This document shows, piece after piece, positions 1 to 12,300 of a stretch of DNA of 64,000 nt. How positions within the stretch are numbered: the stretch's first letter is position 1; every line of letters begins with the position of its first letter. The stretch is taken from the NCBI RefSeq assembly GCF_034140825.1, contig NC_089036.1, positions 5,458,001 to 5,522,000 of the forward strand. Direction: 5' to 3'. The notes under the pieces are model-generated. The model was not told the DNA's origin, did no database searches, and worked only from the letters and a program-made list of their open reading frames with translations. The stretch comes from Oryza sativa Japonica Group. Taxonomy: Eukaryota > Streptophyta > Magnoliopsida > Poales > Poaceae. A program made the position numbers and the translations under genes.

Positions 1-63
1 AGTTCTGAGGAAAGCTCTGATGATGAACCTAAACAACCTCAAAGAAAGAAGTTTTACAACTAG
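1..63 (+). CDS. 3' end of a gene entering from the left (partial)
   Basis: The window opens in an open frame that reads 20 residues, SSEESSDDEPKQPQRKKFYN, and then a TAG stop at 61-63. An acidic-serine run followed by a basic tail looks like a real protein C-terminus, for example of a nucleolar or RNA-associated protein, and AT-rich DNA resembling a 3' untranslated region follows. Nothing upstream is visible, so the family cannot be named. With only 20 codons it could also be chance. Confidence 0.35.
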   Translation, partial: SSEESSDDEPKQPQRKKFYN

Positions 64-1498
64 CCAAGACAGAAAAATTAATTGATTTCTCTACAAATTA
101 AAATCCACTTGTTTAATCTCTTCCGTCCAAGCATATAGCACATACATGCATGCACGGACGATCTCCTCTTGGGTTTAATTTGTTCGGAAACCTTTGCACG
201 CACGAATTGTCTGTCACATGACTAAGTTTAATTTCAATCTTAATTAAGAGATAGATGATTCAGTATTCAGAAGCTTAATTAGGAGATGGTTTTGTTTTCA
301 TATGCTTAATTAATTAACTTTCTAGCTGCCTCCTTGTTAGAGTATGCATGATAAGGAAGATTGATCATGCTCTACCATAAAAGCTTTAGTATACAAGATA
401 TGTATATTGGATAATGTGGATCCGACCTCTGGGCTCTAACACTTTTATTAATTTGTCTCTACGAAAATTGTATTCTTTAATTAGAAACAGTATCTAGCTA
501 GTAGCGACCAAGCTTATTAATTAAGAACCCTACAAAAAGATACATATATACTAGTCATGTATGTTTCCAGTTAACTAACTATATATATAAGCACCATTTG
601 ATAGCCAGACTCTATATGACCAATCTGTGGTTCGTATGGTGTGCTGCACGACTGTTTGAACCAATTAAATACAGCTACTCTGCTTGATAACAACTAAAGA
701 ATTTATGTTTGATTTTGAAAAAAAAAGGTACTATCAACAGCCATTAATTTTATAAAAATATATACCTGCAAAATAGGAGTAAGTATGAAAACAAAAGGTA
801 CAAAAATATGTGTAGAAAAAGGTAGAAAAATTATGATAACTAAATACACTCAGTTAAACCTACTCACCCGAGGTGTTCGATCAAGCCCTACATATTACTG
901 CAACTAATAATTCTTTTTAGTGGTACGTGGTACCTTTGTCAATTTTATATGTCGATCTTTCGAAAAGTGCTATACAGTAGGTTATGTGTTTTGAGAAAGA
1001 AAACGTAGTAATTGCATGTGTGTTTTTGCTCGTTCAGTAAGAAATCTGCCTTTAATTTGTGCTAGCTTATGCTAGCTGGCCGATGTGATGTTACGTGTGC
1101 ATGATGCTTGCATTGCTGTTGGCAACTGTGTGTACACGTATGTGTCAAGAATGGTTAAAGAAAATGGATGGATGCCACCAAATATGTCATGATCCTATCA
1201 TTGACTTATGTCATATTCGGTTAATTTAGTTTATACTAGGGCAAATCTTTTGGGTCAAACAGTACTTTGCCTTTGGCCTTTTTGGAGATTTTGCATGCGT
1301 TTTTCTGCTCTAATTAACCAAACTATACGTTAAATTGTTTAGGAGAAAATCAAGCTTGCGTATGAAAAATTCTGCAAAATCTCCGGAAGAATATATGAGA
1401 TAATAATTAGCCCTAGAACAATGTCACATCCCTTTGGCCACAAAATATATACGTCAGTAATTAATTTTAGAACTTGTGCAATCAATAGATATTAATTA
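64..1498. other. AT-rich intergenic DNA
   Basis: No coding, RNA or clear repeat signal was seen. The first few hundred bases may be the 3' untranslated region of the gene ending at 63. Confidence 0.4.
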
Positions 1499-1821
1499 CT
1501 CCCTCCGTTCGAAATTGATCTACATATAGTTTTTTTAGGTTATTCCTAAATAATCTACATATTTATGTTCATTCATTAAGTCTATTTGCTATTTATGCAT
1601 TGGATTATGCATTGGAGTAAATAGACATTGATGCATACATCCATGCACACAAGTATTTATAACCCACATGCAATATCTTAATTTGCTATTGGCTAGGAAA
1701 TAGCGGGGATGGTGCATGCATCGAGTTTGTTGCTAGAGTAAATATAATATGAGATAATTATTAGTTTTTCTTAATCTTGGTGTACTTATGAAATATGTAG
1801 ATCAATTTGGAATGGAGGGAG
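1499..1821. mobile_element. Stowaway-type MITE
   Basis: The left end CTCCCTCCGTTCGAAATTGA is matched in inverse by the right end (TCAATTTGGAATGGAGGGAG), and TA flanks both ends at 1497-1498 and 1822-1823. The CTCCCTCCGT terminus and TA target duplication are the Stowaway (Tc1/mariner-derived) signature. The element is 323 bp and has no coding capacity. Confidence 0.85.
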
Positions 1822-1823
1822 TA

Positions 1824-3052
1824 ACTTTGACAAAAAAAAATATTCTAAAGTGTATATATTTTTGGACATATGGAACGATACACGAGTAATTAAAATTTTT
1901 TTTGTTCATATATATGTTTATAATAATATTACATGTTTATACATATTTTTGAATATATAATATACATATCATGATACACAGTTGAGTGATCAAAATAGGT
2001 CCGATATATTGATTTTGAAAAGTCAAAATCAGATTTTTTTTTCTAGAGGTTGTAGATGTGATATATATATCCAATGACTACAGATGACGTATGCATTGAT
2101 CACAAAATCAACAAAATTTAAAGAAACACACATATATATAGCTAGGAATCACACAAAGATATTCACAAATTAAATTTAGATAGTCATCATCAGCAAAAAG
2201 CCTTTTTCATATAATATTGTCAGCAAATACTTAGTAGTTAGTCAGTTATGGTTAGGTAAAAATGTACAGCTATGCTGCTGCCTGCTGATGTGCTAAAATC
2301 AACTAAAAGTGATACTGACGAAAGAATGCAATCAATAATGTTGATCCTTTCTCCGCTATTTATTTATTGAGCATGGATAAAAGATGGTCCGTGCTTTCGA
2401 TATGCAATTTATGATATCTAAGCAGATGATTTATTACTGAGAGTCATGCTATTTATGTGCTATAAATTCAAGAACCAAGACACACATGAATAAAATCATT
2501 TCCTTAGTTTGAAGTCTGAACTCCATTTGGTAAGGACATGTCTAATAAATTATTACTGTTATTAAGTTCCTAGCCATAAAATGGTATATATGCAGAAACA
2601 ATGAATTTAATGGGGCACAATAATTAAATTGAAGTGTGAGCTAGGATAACTTCAGATTTACACAAAAAAAAAGTGCTTCGATTTGTAGTTAACTTTGTTT
2701 CTCTAAATACTACTCCTAATAAGAACAACTTTGGGAGAAAGGTTGGTACGACTGGTAGACTATAAGTGGTCAACCTAAAGAACTTTCCATGAATGGCACT
2801 GTCTTTTCGCTCTTCCTTTGATCCAACTAGTATGCAATTAAACAAAGCGGCCGTAATGCAAGAAGAATGAAGGAACCATTAACAAATCCTATGTATGTGT
2901 TAAATATGGAATGCAGTTCAACCAACAAATTAAGAATTCATGCATTCAAAGATCCCAATGCAAAATCAAGATAGAGAAATCAAAGTCTTCAAAAAAAAAA
3001 GATAGAGGAATCATATATCCAAAATGGAGTAAAAATGGAGTAAAAATGGTCC

Positions 3053-3083
<31 letters not shown>

Positions 3084-4405
3084 TCATATATCCAAAATGG
3101 AGTAAAAATAAATAATGGTCATCTTCAGAGAGATGAGAGGCAGCAGAGAACAAGCTAAGTGAGAGATTTAAGGATTGCAGGGTGTGCCACCAAAAGGGGG
3201 TACTTGGGCTTGAGAAATCCCATGATTTTGTTAGAGGGGACAGGGGGCAGGAATTAGGGTTGCCATTGATGCATGGGATCATGCCATTTCCTCCATGCTC
3301 TCCCAAGGACAGCTTCCCAGCATATCTGGGGCATAGACACACTGACACAGGACAAGAACACAATAAAATTCTCCTTAATTAGGCAGCAGGAGACATGATT
3401 CTACTATTTTTTGTTCTCTTAATGCAGCAGCTATAGCTTAGCTAGCACACATTTGAGAATTATACTAGCTAGCTTAGCTACACAAGAGTGGTATAAATAT
3501 AGTAATTAATTACTAGCTACAGTGTGCAAGAATGCACTGGCCTTTCGCAGCACACAAGAGTGATCATTGTTCATTACCCCCCTAAGTAAAACAAAGACCA
3601 ACCAAATTGCATTAGTTTATAGCTAGTGGTGGCCAAAGCATGATTAGTTATAATACAAACAAGCGCATCAAACAGCAGAGAGAGGAAGTGAAATGCAAGG
3701 ATAAAATTTAAAAATGAGCCCAATCCATTGAGCCACAATAGGGAGATCATCTTCATTATTTGAGATCAAAGAAACCAATTGTATATGCAACATGACCTAA
3801 TTTTGCAAGAGCGTGCATGCATGCACAAACCCTTTTAACATAGTAATTAACACAGATCTAGAAATCTAGATATTATGTAGTAGTAGTAGTGTCAAAACCA
3901 ACAATCTATAACAACTCCACCAATATCAGATTTGGGTATCAAAGCTAAACAAAAGTAGGAGTAACTAAAGGAAAAAAAAATCAAGATTTGCCAAGCAAAA
4001 AAAAAATGAAAAGAATTTGGTGCTAGAGCTAGTGGTAGAAGGAAGCTGGCTCACCAAGTTGAATGCCCAAAAGATCCTCTTTTTCTTCTCCCAACAATGG
4101 CGCCTTCTCATGCAACGTGTCCATCACAAATCCAAGCTCGAGTTGCCATGAAAAATGGCAGGTAGCTTAGCTTAGCTAGCTAGGATCATTGCTTGATCCC
4201 TAGCTAGAATGCTAGATCATCGATACATGAAGCACTGAGACTATGATCAGTTCATCCTTCGTAAGATCCAATCTTTTTTTTGCCAATGCGATCGATGGAT
4301 GGAGTGGGGTACCTTTAGCTTGAGAGCAAGCTAGACGCCATTGATGGAGCTCTCGAGGTCGAACCGTCGAACACCATGGTTGATCACTTGTGAGCTTGGC
4401 CATTG
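1824..4405. other. Intergenic region 3' of the GRAS gene
   Basis: AT-rich DNA with no supported gene. It holds a (GA)n microsatellite at about 3059-3081, flanked by two copies of a short segment reading TTCATATATCCAAAATGGAG (near 3012 and 3083). The 4200-4400 stretch just beyond the GRAS stop is probably that gene's 3' untranslated region. Short open frames here are compositional. Confidence 0.4.
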
Positions 4406-5755
4406 CTATGGCTGCGGCTGCCACGACGACACCGACATGAGCGGCCGCTGCTGCCACCGGAGGAAGCAGGCGCCGCGGCCGCCGTCGTCGTCGGCCTTGT
4501 ACCCCTCCGACGGGTAGTGCAGCCGCAGCAGCAGCCGCGCCTGCGACGCAGCGAACGCGCTCAGCGGTCGCGGCGCGAGGCCCGCGGCGCGCGCGGCGGA
4601 CGCCCACGCGTCGAAGTCGCGAGCGCGCCCGCCGCCGCCGGCGCCGGGCGCCGCCACCGCCGCGTCGATCTCCCGGCTGAGGATCTCCTGCTCCACCGCC
4701 AGCCGGTCCGCGCTCGCCGGCGGCACCGTGGCCTCCAGCGCGTCGAACACCGACGAGTAGTAGTCCATCGCCGCCGCCACCCGCCGCGGCAGCTCGTCCG
4801 GGACGTTGTCGTCGTCGACGTCACCTCCGAGGACTCCTTCTCTCTCGGCGATGGTCACCACGGCGGGGTTCATGGACTTGACCCACCTGAGGAAGGCGGC
4901 GAGCTCACCGTCGCCGCCGAGCTTGTGAAGGAACAGCACGCAGTTGACGGCCAGCGTCTCGTCCGGGTGCAACTCCAGGGCGGCGGTCGGGTCGGCGGCG
5001 AGCTCGGCGGTGCAGGGGAGTATGAGGGGGTGGAAGCGGAAGGGGAGGTTGAGGGAGCTCGAGAAGGCGCGGAGGCGGTCGCCGGTGCGGAGGAGCACGT
5101 CGCGGTCGGTGCCGGCGCCGGTGAGCCTCACCTCGGGCGGCGGGCCGACGGCGGGGTCGGCGCGGTCGGCGATGGCCTGCAGGAGCGGCGGCCACTGCAC
5201 GCCGTGCGCCGCGTCGAGGTCGACGATGTGCAGCACGCGCCGGTGCGCGCCGCCGGCGTCCGCCGCCGCCGCCTCCAGGATCGCCTGGTTCGCCGTCAGG
5301 TGCGCGAACCGCAGGAACGGCGCGATCTTGATGTACGCCAGGTACGCCGCCGACGACGGCACCACGCCACCGCCGCCGCCGCCATGACCACCCTTGCCTC
5401 CTCCGCGGAGAGCGAGGAGCGCGCGGGCGAAGTGGTGGGCGAGGCGGTCGCCAGCCTCGCCGCGTGGGTCGGCGGCGGCGAGCACGGCTTCGGCGACGCG
5501 GCGCGCCCCGTCGAGGTCCCCCCGGTGGACGAGGTCGGCGCACGCGAGCACGAGCCCCCTCGCCTCGCCGCCCCCCGCGCGCGGCGACAATGGCGGCTGC
5601 GGCTGCGGCTGCGGCTGCTCGGAGGCCTCGGCGTCGTCGCCGCCGCCTCGATCGCGAGCTGGTGATGAGCCGAGCATGTCGTGGGCGTCAGCGTGGGCGG
5701 CATCCGGACATGGCGGATCATCGTCTGCTCTGCCACAGAGTAGCATCAAACGCAC
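4406..5755 (-). CDS. GRAS-family transcription factor, MOC1/LAS (SCL18) clade
   Basis: An intronless gene of 449 residues. All GRAS blocks are present: leucine-rich LHR I at about 64-116, the VHIID block (VLHIVDLD, about 174-181), LHR II at about 269-290, a PFYRE-like block around 326-345 and the C-terminal SAW block (CFLRWQQRPLMSVSSW, 430-445). The stretches IAPFLRFAHLTANQAILEA and GVQWPPLLQAIA match what I remember of rice MONOCULM1 almost word for word, but the N-terminus and the loops differ, so this reads as a MOC1 paralogue. MOC1 and LATERAL SUPPRESSOR are nuclear regulators of axillary bud initiation; a similar role here is inference. A shorter start at Met27 (5677) is possible, since MOC1 itself begins with a comparable MLRS. 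The gene is very GC-rich between AT-rich flanks. A TATA-like ATAAAA at 6019-6024 would place the cap near 5990. Confidence 0.92.
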   Translation of the reverse strand: MRLMLLCGRADDDPPCPDAAHADAHDMLGSSPARDRGGGDDAEASEQPQPQPQPPLSPRAGGGEARGLVLACADLVHRGDLDGARRVAEAVLAAADPRGEAGDRLAHHFARALLALRGGGKGGHGGGGGGVVPSSAAYLAYIKIAPFLRFAHLTANQAILEAAAADAGGAHRRVLHIVDLDAAHGVQWPPLLQAIADRADPAVGPPPEVRLTGAGTDRDVLLRTGDRLRAFSSSLNLPFRFHPLILPCTAELAADPTAALELHPDETLAVNCVLFLHKLGGDGELAAFLRWVKSMNPAVVTIAEREGVLGGDVDDDNVPDELPRRVAAAMDYYSSVFDALEATVPPASADRLAVEQEILSREIDAAVAAPGAGGGGRARDFDAWASAARAAGLAPRPLSAFAASQARLLLRLHYPSEGYKADDDGGRGACFLRWQQRPLMSVSSWQPQP

Positions 5756-5808
5756 GCACGCACATGCCTAAGCCTAGCTTAGCTAGTAGCCTAGTAGGAG
5801 CAGCTTCT

Positions 5809-5850
5809 TTCTTCTTCTTCTTCTTCTTCTTCTTCTTCTTCTTCTTCTTC
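5809..5850. repeat. (CTT)n microsatellite in the GRAS 5' leader
   Basis: About 14 uninterrupted CTT units, read as (GAA)n on the coding strand, lie 54-95 bases upstream of the GRAS start codon, inside the likely 5' untranslated region. Confidence 0.9.
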
Positions 5851-6018
5851 TAAGAACAGCAGTAGAAGATGCAGCAGCTAGTACTAGCTAGAACCAGATG
5901 AGAGAGAGAGAGAGGAGAAGGGTAGATGAAGAACAAGTGTGTTTCTCTCTCTAAAGCTTGGAGAAGAGAGGAGGAGAGGAGGGTGGCAAAGTGAGCATAA
6001 ACTTTGCAATTTGGTGGC

Positions 6019-6024
6019 TTTTAT
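6019..6024 (-). promoter_or_regulatory. TATA-like box of the GRAS gene
   Basis: The minus strand reads CACTGGATAAAAGCC. Its distance of about 260 bases from the start codon fits a core promoter with a leader of about 230 bases that carries the GAA repeat. Confidence 0.45.
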
Positions 6025-6130
6025 CCAGTGGACTTAATTTGGTGGGGGGGAATGGTCAAGAAGGGTCCATCCTTTTTGTGTGAAAGAGAGATTTATTTAC
6101 TTGCATGAGTATCTGTCTATATCTAGCTAA

Positions 6131-6445
6131 GGGCTCCTTTGGAAGTATTTTAAAGGAATTTTAAAAGCTCTCAATCTTATGAAAAAAATTCCTATATGTT
6201 TCTTGAGATAAAAGTAATGACCTTATAAAAATTTTATGTTTTTTCTTAATCGGCTCAAAACATAAGAATTTTAGAGAAATTTTAACGTAAGGTTTTTTTT
6301 CCATCTCTCTTAAGCTCCATGTAAACAGTCGTTTTTACAGATTTCCTGTATTTTTTCAATCCATATGATTTAAAGTGTTAGGGTGCTCCAAAATATATTT
6401 TTCCTGATACAGTGTTTTTGAAAAACCTGTGGTCCAAAGTAACCC
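6131..6445. mobile_element. Tourist-like MITE (GGGCTCCTTTGGA family)
   Basis: The left end GGGCTCCTTTGGAA and the right end, read inversely as GGGTTACTTTGGACC, form imperfect terminal inverted repeats. TAA stands directly outside both ends, as expected for PIF/Harbinger-type MITEs. No coding capacity. Confidence 0.65.
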
Positions 6446-6724
6446 TAAAATTCTGAATTACACCCCCTTCAGGCAATTAATTTTGTTGCTAAGTTTTATT
6501 TCCCTGACAAAATTCTATCACATAAACAGTGTTCAAAATTTTTGGTTCTATGAAGACACATGCAAAACTAGCACATCCTGACGATTTCTACTGAAATATA
6601 TCCATGTCAGTGTACGCAGAATAGATGAAGTTATGCATGCAAGCTCACCATGAACGGTGAGCGTATAAGCATATATATATATGGACGGATCTATTGACTA
6701 TTGTACCTAGCAGGGCTAGTGTTA

Positions 6725-6988
6725 GAGCAAGGATAATAGTAGGCTATAAGCAAGCTATATGCTTATGTGGAAGAGAGATAAATAAAAGTGGGGAGTGTTG
6801 GCTCTCATGCAAGAGCTAACTGCACACAAACTCTAAGAAATATGCATTAAATTCATGGTGAGAGAAAGAGAGAGGATGAAGAAAATAAAGATAACCTTAT
6901 AGCCAACCTACTGTACATGTTAACTTTAACATTGACTAATATAACATTGACTAATAGTAAGTAGTGAGCTCTACTATTAAACTTGCTC
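6725..6988. mobile_element. Tourist-like MITE (GAGCAAG termini, TTA duplication)
   Basis: The termini GAGCAAGGATAATAGTA and, inversely, GAGCAAGTTTAATAGTA are a near-perfect inverted repeat. TTA flanks both sides (6722-6724, 6989-6991). At 264 bp and with no coding frame this is a nonautonomous PIF/Harbinger-type element, in the upstream region of the GRAS gene. Confidence 0.8.
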
Positions 6989-6991
6989 TTA

Positions 6992-9018
6992 TTCAGAATA
7001 TGTACATAATTAACCCTAGAGCTACCCTGATAAACTGCTAATTTGTAGAAAATTAACACCATGATGTAAGTATGACCAACACGTTATGACACCGATAAAC
7101 ACCGGTGACTTTTCTGGTTGTTTCGTTAATTTTGTGGCACAAAGTATCCCATGTGATTATAGCCATAGTTATTATTGATAACACGTACTAGTAAAAAACC
7201 AAAAGTTTTTCAAACACCTTGACAAGTTGGTCGTGTGTCTTTAGCTGATGACAGGAGACTTGAACAGTTTGAGCTCCATTAACTACACCCCAAGTATGTT
7301 TATGCTAGAATTAATATTTATCCCCTGATTAGTTGTTTATGGCTTCTCTTAACTATGATCATGGTAACTAGCTGCACCCTTGGGCCTCAATTAGGGTCTA
7401 ATAATATAAAAGGCGTCTACAAGGCTGCAACCAACAAAAGATGAGATGTATCAACGGATCATGGTATAGAGTATAGACGCATGCATATGGCCATAAGATC
7501 CTTAGTAAGTCTATCATTTAGACTAAATGGAGTAGCTAGCAACAAGTCTACAATGCATATATTGTCTAGCCAAGTACGGATGTTCAATTTCATATATACA
7601 AAGGAGGTAGCCGAGGATTATATAATGAACTAACCTAATTTACAGCTTTTGGGCACCGTTTGGATGGCAGGAATTGAAATGTCTTTAAATTTTGAAGATT
7701 GCAATGAAATTCCTACGACACAAATTGTTCTAAACTTTCATGTATTTTCGTACGTTTTTCCACATTTACCCTGCAAAAAAATAAATGTTGCTATTACACA
7801 AACAAATAGTCCATCCTTTTCAATAAGATATATATAGATGCATGATAAGATCATAAAACAATTAGATAATTTGAGCTTCTCCATTTTGCAAGAGGAGTAT
7901 TCCATTAATTTTGATACTACCCGTTCTTATTAATTTCTTTTCCCCTTACGAATTATGGATTAGCAGGGGCATATTATACCCAAACACTTGAAGAGTAATG
8001 GACTAAAAAAATGAACTAACCAACTTCAAACATATAGGGAAGGAGATAGTATGATTTTTGCTGAAACTTTCTATATATATGTTCATTAGAAGACTTCTTT
8101 TAAACAACATTTCAACTTGGTAATGGTAACTCATTCGTTTGAACACCCTTAAATGTTATCACAAAATCAGATAATCCATCCTCCCAATCAGAGAGAGAGA
8201 AAAAAAAAACTAGGCTTAACCCCAGATGCAAGCTATAGGCCCATGTCTCTCTTTTTGTGTACTACGTGAGTGTGAGGGCACACGCAAAGCTTAGCGACGA
8301 CAGGGACCAGACAGCCCCAACTTGTACAATCATCTGTCTCTCCTCATGTCCCGTTCTGCATCTGCATGCAATGGCATCTCTCATCTCTCTCCCTCTCATA
8401 TATACTCTTCCTACCCCTGCCTACCTCCCCCTCATCTAATCCCAGCCGTCCATTTTTCGATCCAATGAAAGATAGACAAACATAGATGAGCCATTGAGCA
8501 CTCACATCAGACAGGAGTACTATCAGCTAGTAGTACTATAGGGGTATAGAGAGCAATGCAAAATGGAATAAAGTTGCAGAGGGAGGAGGAAGAAGACGAA
8601 CCAGGAAGCTGCTTGGCTGCTGATCGATCGATGGAATGTATCAGCTCGGCTCTATCATCATCATCATCGCCGCCTCCTCTAATAACTGTGTAGTCCTTGC
8701 AGCTATGTACTGTCCTCCTGTATGCATGCACTGCACACCACCGTATCGATCGATCAAAGTCTCAAGCTTCTTTTTTTATGCTAGCATATGAGCATAGTAT
8801 ATCCTTGCTTGCTTCCACTCGCACTGCCCCTGCTTCACAAAAAAGGTTTTGCATGCACAGCTGTTACTTGTTGTCATGCATGCATGCATCATATTTTAAC
8901 TTGTTGTCATGCTAGGCATCTACTGCTAGCTAATTGTTGTCTACTCTTGAAGTAAACAAGAGATTGAGGAAGAAAATATTATGAGATATATCAAGTTAGT
9001 TCAGCAGGCAATAATTAA
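6992..9018. other. Intergenic DNA upstream of the GRAS gene
   Basis: No gene seen. A GGGCACCGTTTGGAT motif near 7648 and GTTTGAACACCC near 8140 may be decayed ends of another MITE, but the match is weak. CATGCA (RY-type) motifs are frequent, for example near 8700 and 8877. Confidence 0.4.
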
Positions 9019-9385
9019 GGCTTCTTTGAAACACGGGATTAGGAAAATGGAGAAATAGAAAAACACAATATTTTAATAGGAATAAAAGTGTAAAATAGAG
9101 AACTACAAAACACATAGGAAAAATAAGGAACGACCGTTTGGTTAGACCACGTGAAAGATGCATGAACTTCGAGGAGAGATAAAGACAAATAAAAATTTCC
9201 ATGAGGTTGAACCTCATTTTAAAATTCCTCCAAAACTTATATGGATTGAGACATTCCATAGGAATTACATACGTTTCAATATTGTTTCTAATCATTTGTT
9301 TCAAAGGGCCATATATGGGAAAAAATCTTATACAATTGGAATCCTACAAAAATTTCTATGTTTTTCCTTCACATCAAAGAGGCCC
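9019..9385. mobile_element. MITE of the GGCCTCTTTGA type
   Basis: The left end GGCTTCTTTGAAACA and right end, inversely GGGCCTCTTTGATGTG, form terminal inverted repeats around about 367 bp of AT-rich noncoding DNA. The target duplication is not clear. The ends resemble those of the element at 6131-6445. Confidence 0.6.
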
Positions 9386-12300
9386 TATTAATTTCATCAT
9401 AGAAACAGTTCAATTTCCGCAGGACTAGGAATTTTTTTCTTCATGCTCCAAATTGGTTGGTCTGTTGAGATGAAGAACCAAAACGAAATAAAGCTAGCAG
9501 AAGAAGCAGCTAGCCAACTGTCATGTGTATGGATAAATGCATCTCTCTTGCAACATATTATGTCAAGTGTGTGCATGCATGCATGCATGTGCCCTTAATT
9601 CTTTTACCTCTCGATGATAGGAGTAGATCAACTTCTGTGATTTTGATGTGTTCTAAAGTCCACACAACTAATCCTTGAAGTCCTATCACAATTCACAATA
9701 TTTGCTGTCTCTCAGACCCCTGCACTTGGCCTTCAATTCTTCAACGATACATACCTTGTAGCATGCAGCAATATGTCCAGTCATCCAGAAAGAGAGAAGA
9801 CTCTTGAGTAGAGTTCAAGGAAGGAAAAAGCCCAAAGCTAAGCTAGGAGAGGAGAGCACACTCAAAAAGACAGCATGCATGCATATGGGACCCGGGATGT
9901 GCATGGTGTCATAATGACAAAGGTTAGTTGGATAACAAAAGGATTATCCAGAACAGGCATGCATGAGAACATTTAAAGTATTATAGACAGATAGGCATGC
10001 ATATATAGCTTGTTTCTTGTTCTAACCTTATGACCTTTTGTAATGGCTTGAATTAATCTCTTCTAGCTCTGATATCTCTTCCAATCCAGCCAGTGGATTA
10101 AACCACACATATTGGTGCATCAGCTCCAAATGTTATCTAGGTTCTGTCAGATTTGACATGTTGTTAAAAACTGCATTAGAAGGATATGATAGAGATAGTT
10201 AAAGATTCAAGAAGTGGAAGTCAAGTTACCTTAGCTATAAATATATGCCATAACTTTCAATTGATATCTTTGACGATCTGGATTTGACATCTCTGTGCAT
10301 GCAGATGCCAAAACCTCCAATTTCACTACAGCTCGATCCAATCAGAGCTAAAGATATCATGCAAAAGTCAAAAACACACATATTTCTGATCATACCCAAG
10401 TCACTGTAGTCAACACAAGATAGAGGGAACTTATGCATGCATTATCTGATTATGTTATCTAAAGAAATGTAATTAGCAAATAAAAGAGAGATACTGAGAA
10501 GGAAAAGAGAAGGGAAAGGGGTTAACTATGCCAAAGTTTATTCTTCTTCAGATTTTAGAAGAGCTCAAGGAGGAAAAGTTCCTCTCAAGTACTCCAAAAG
10601 TGTGCTTTTGCCTTGTTCCTTTTATTATCTTGGTCCTCTCTTGGACCTTCTCCACTGTCAAACGTAGGACCACCTGTGGTCCTGTAATTATTGACAGGTT
10701 AATAGTTCCTCCTTATGTTAAGAACAAGTTTAGTACAATTGCACAGGAGATAAGAGAGATAAAATAAATGCATGCAATGTCTGTAGCTACAGCAAGTCTA
10801 AATCTTCTCCTTTTTTTTTAGTTTTTTCTGCTCTAAACAAAACTCTAATAATACTCAACATAAAATTGGGAGTTCATTTGACAAAGACAAACTTTCTGCT
10901 ACAATTAGCAAAGAGAATTTCCTCTTACATATCATCAGCTAGCAGTAAGGGAAATAGTAACACATGAACAACAGGTGGTACTGATAAAATTCAAACAAAA
11001 ACTAGTGCGATGGATCTGACCAATCAGCTAGAACTTTCATGCAAAAAGCTGTCTAATTGCAAGGGATGGATCATGGAAGGAGAGTATAGGTGCCAGATAG
11101 TATAAAATTCTCTAACAAGTGCAGGTCATGTCAAATCTGTAAAATCATATTACAGACAGCCCATGCAATTTGGTACAATGTGGCCAGGTAGAGGTGACAA
11201 CCGATTGATTGTTGTCTCTGAGTTGCAATTATTAGTCTTTTTTTCCATGTCTATCTATACCCGTGGCCTTTCTTTACTACTCCTACCTTCGTTCATCCTT
11301 CTATTCCTTCCCTTCTGTTCTAGCCTGTAAAGACATCTTGGTTGTACCAACAATACCAAGTTCACAAAAAGTAAAAAATAGAATCAACAATCAAATCTGT
11401 TATAGATGGAAAGACCACAACTTATATTAATACAAAGGAATTTCTGGGGTTAAAAGTTCCAGGGAAATCTAAGGCTTATTTCGAACAACTAATGTTGCCA
11501 AAAAAGAAAGAACAAAATGATTCATACAGAAACAGGAAACATAATGTGTATCAAGACTCAAGAGGCCTCTAAAAGGTTGGTACTCTACTGTTTACATTAG
11601 TTTTCACTACTAGAGCATGCATATCTAAAAACTTTAATCCAAAGGAGATGCTAGCATAAGCAGCAATGCAGCACATTGGTGGATACAAATTGTCGGCTGA
11701 GACTGTCCAAATGTTTTTATATGTGTACAAAGTCAACTAACTTTTGCAGTTTTGAAGACAAAAACTAAAGCAGCCCAAGATCTTACTCTCTAAACTAATC
11801 ATAAACAAATAGCCCATGAATAAGCTTCTCCTGAACTTGTCGGCCTATTTTCTGCTAGTAAAGACGATCTGGAATCAGCTTTAAGACTTATCAAAGAATG
11901 TTCTGCTGATCAAACATTTTCATATCGTCTCCAAATTGAAGCAAACGTTTTAGTAGTACAATTTTCCAACAGGATTGCCAAACAGGGGAACATGATTAGG
12001 GCTGGGTCATATCATATGGCCCACAGAGCATAGCTCAATGAGAATGTGGGACAGTCTTTCTGTTCTACATCTTCTCCTTAAGCACAAAGAATTGCTTTAA
12101 AAAAAAGATAGATCAGCAAGTGTTCCAAGATGTACAAAAGGTGTGTTTTAAGTTCATAGAACATGCATGATGCATCTAGAGAACATTGCAAACAAACTGA
12201 GCAAAGATCAATGCATTGCAAACAATACATTGTAAGGAAAGAATAAGAACTGAAATAACAGTAGACGCGAAATAAGCATTTATTTTCAGAAAAACAACGT

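Noticed and set aside
2989-3363. Open frame of about 124 codons with a serine-leucine run
   Set aside because: The run is the translation of a GA microsatellite; no domain or codon bias.
4403-5853. Long open frames on the plus strand and in other minus frames over the GRAS gene
   Set aside because: They are arginine/alanine-rich shadows of a very GC-rich coding region and have no domains.
7647-8150. Possible 500-bp MITE with GGGCACCGTTTGGAT at the left
   Set aside because: The right end matches too poorly and no target duplication was seen.
9158-9428. Two overlapping plus-strand frames of about 75 codons
   Set aside because: They lie largely inside the MITE at 9019-9385.
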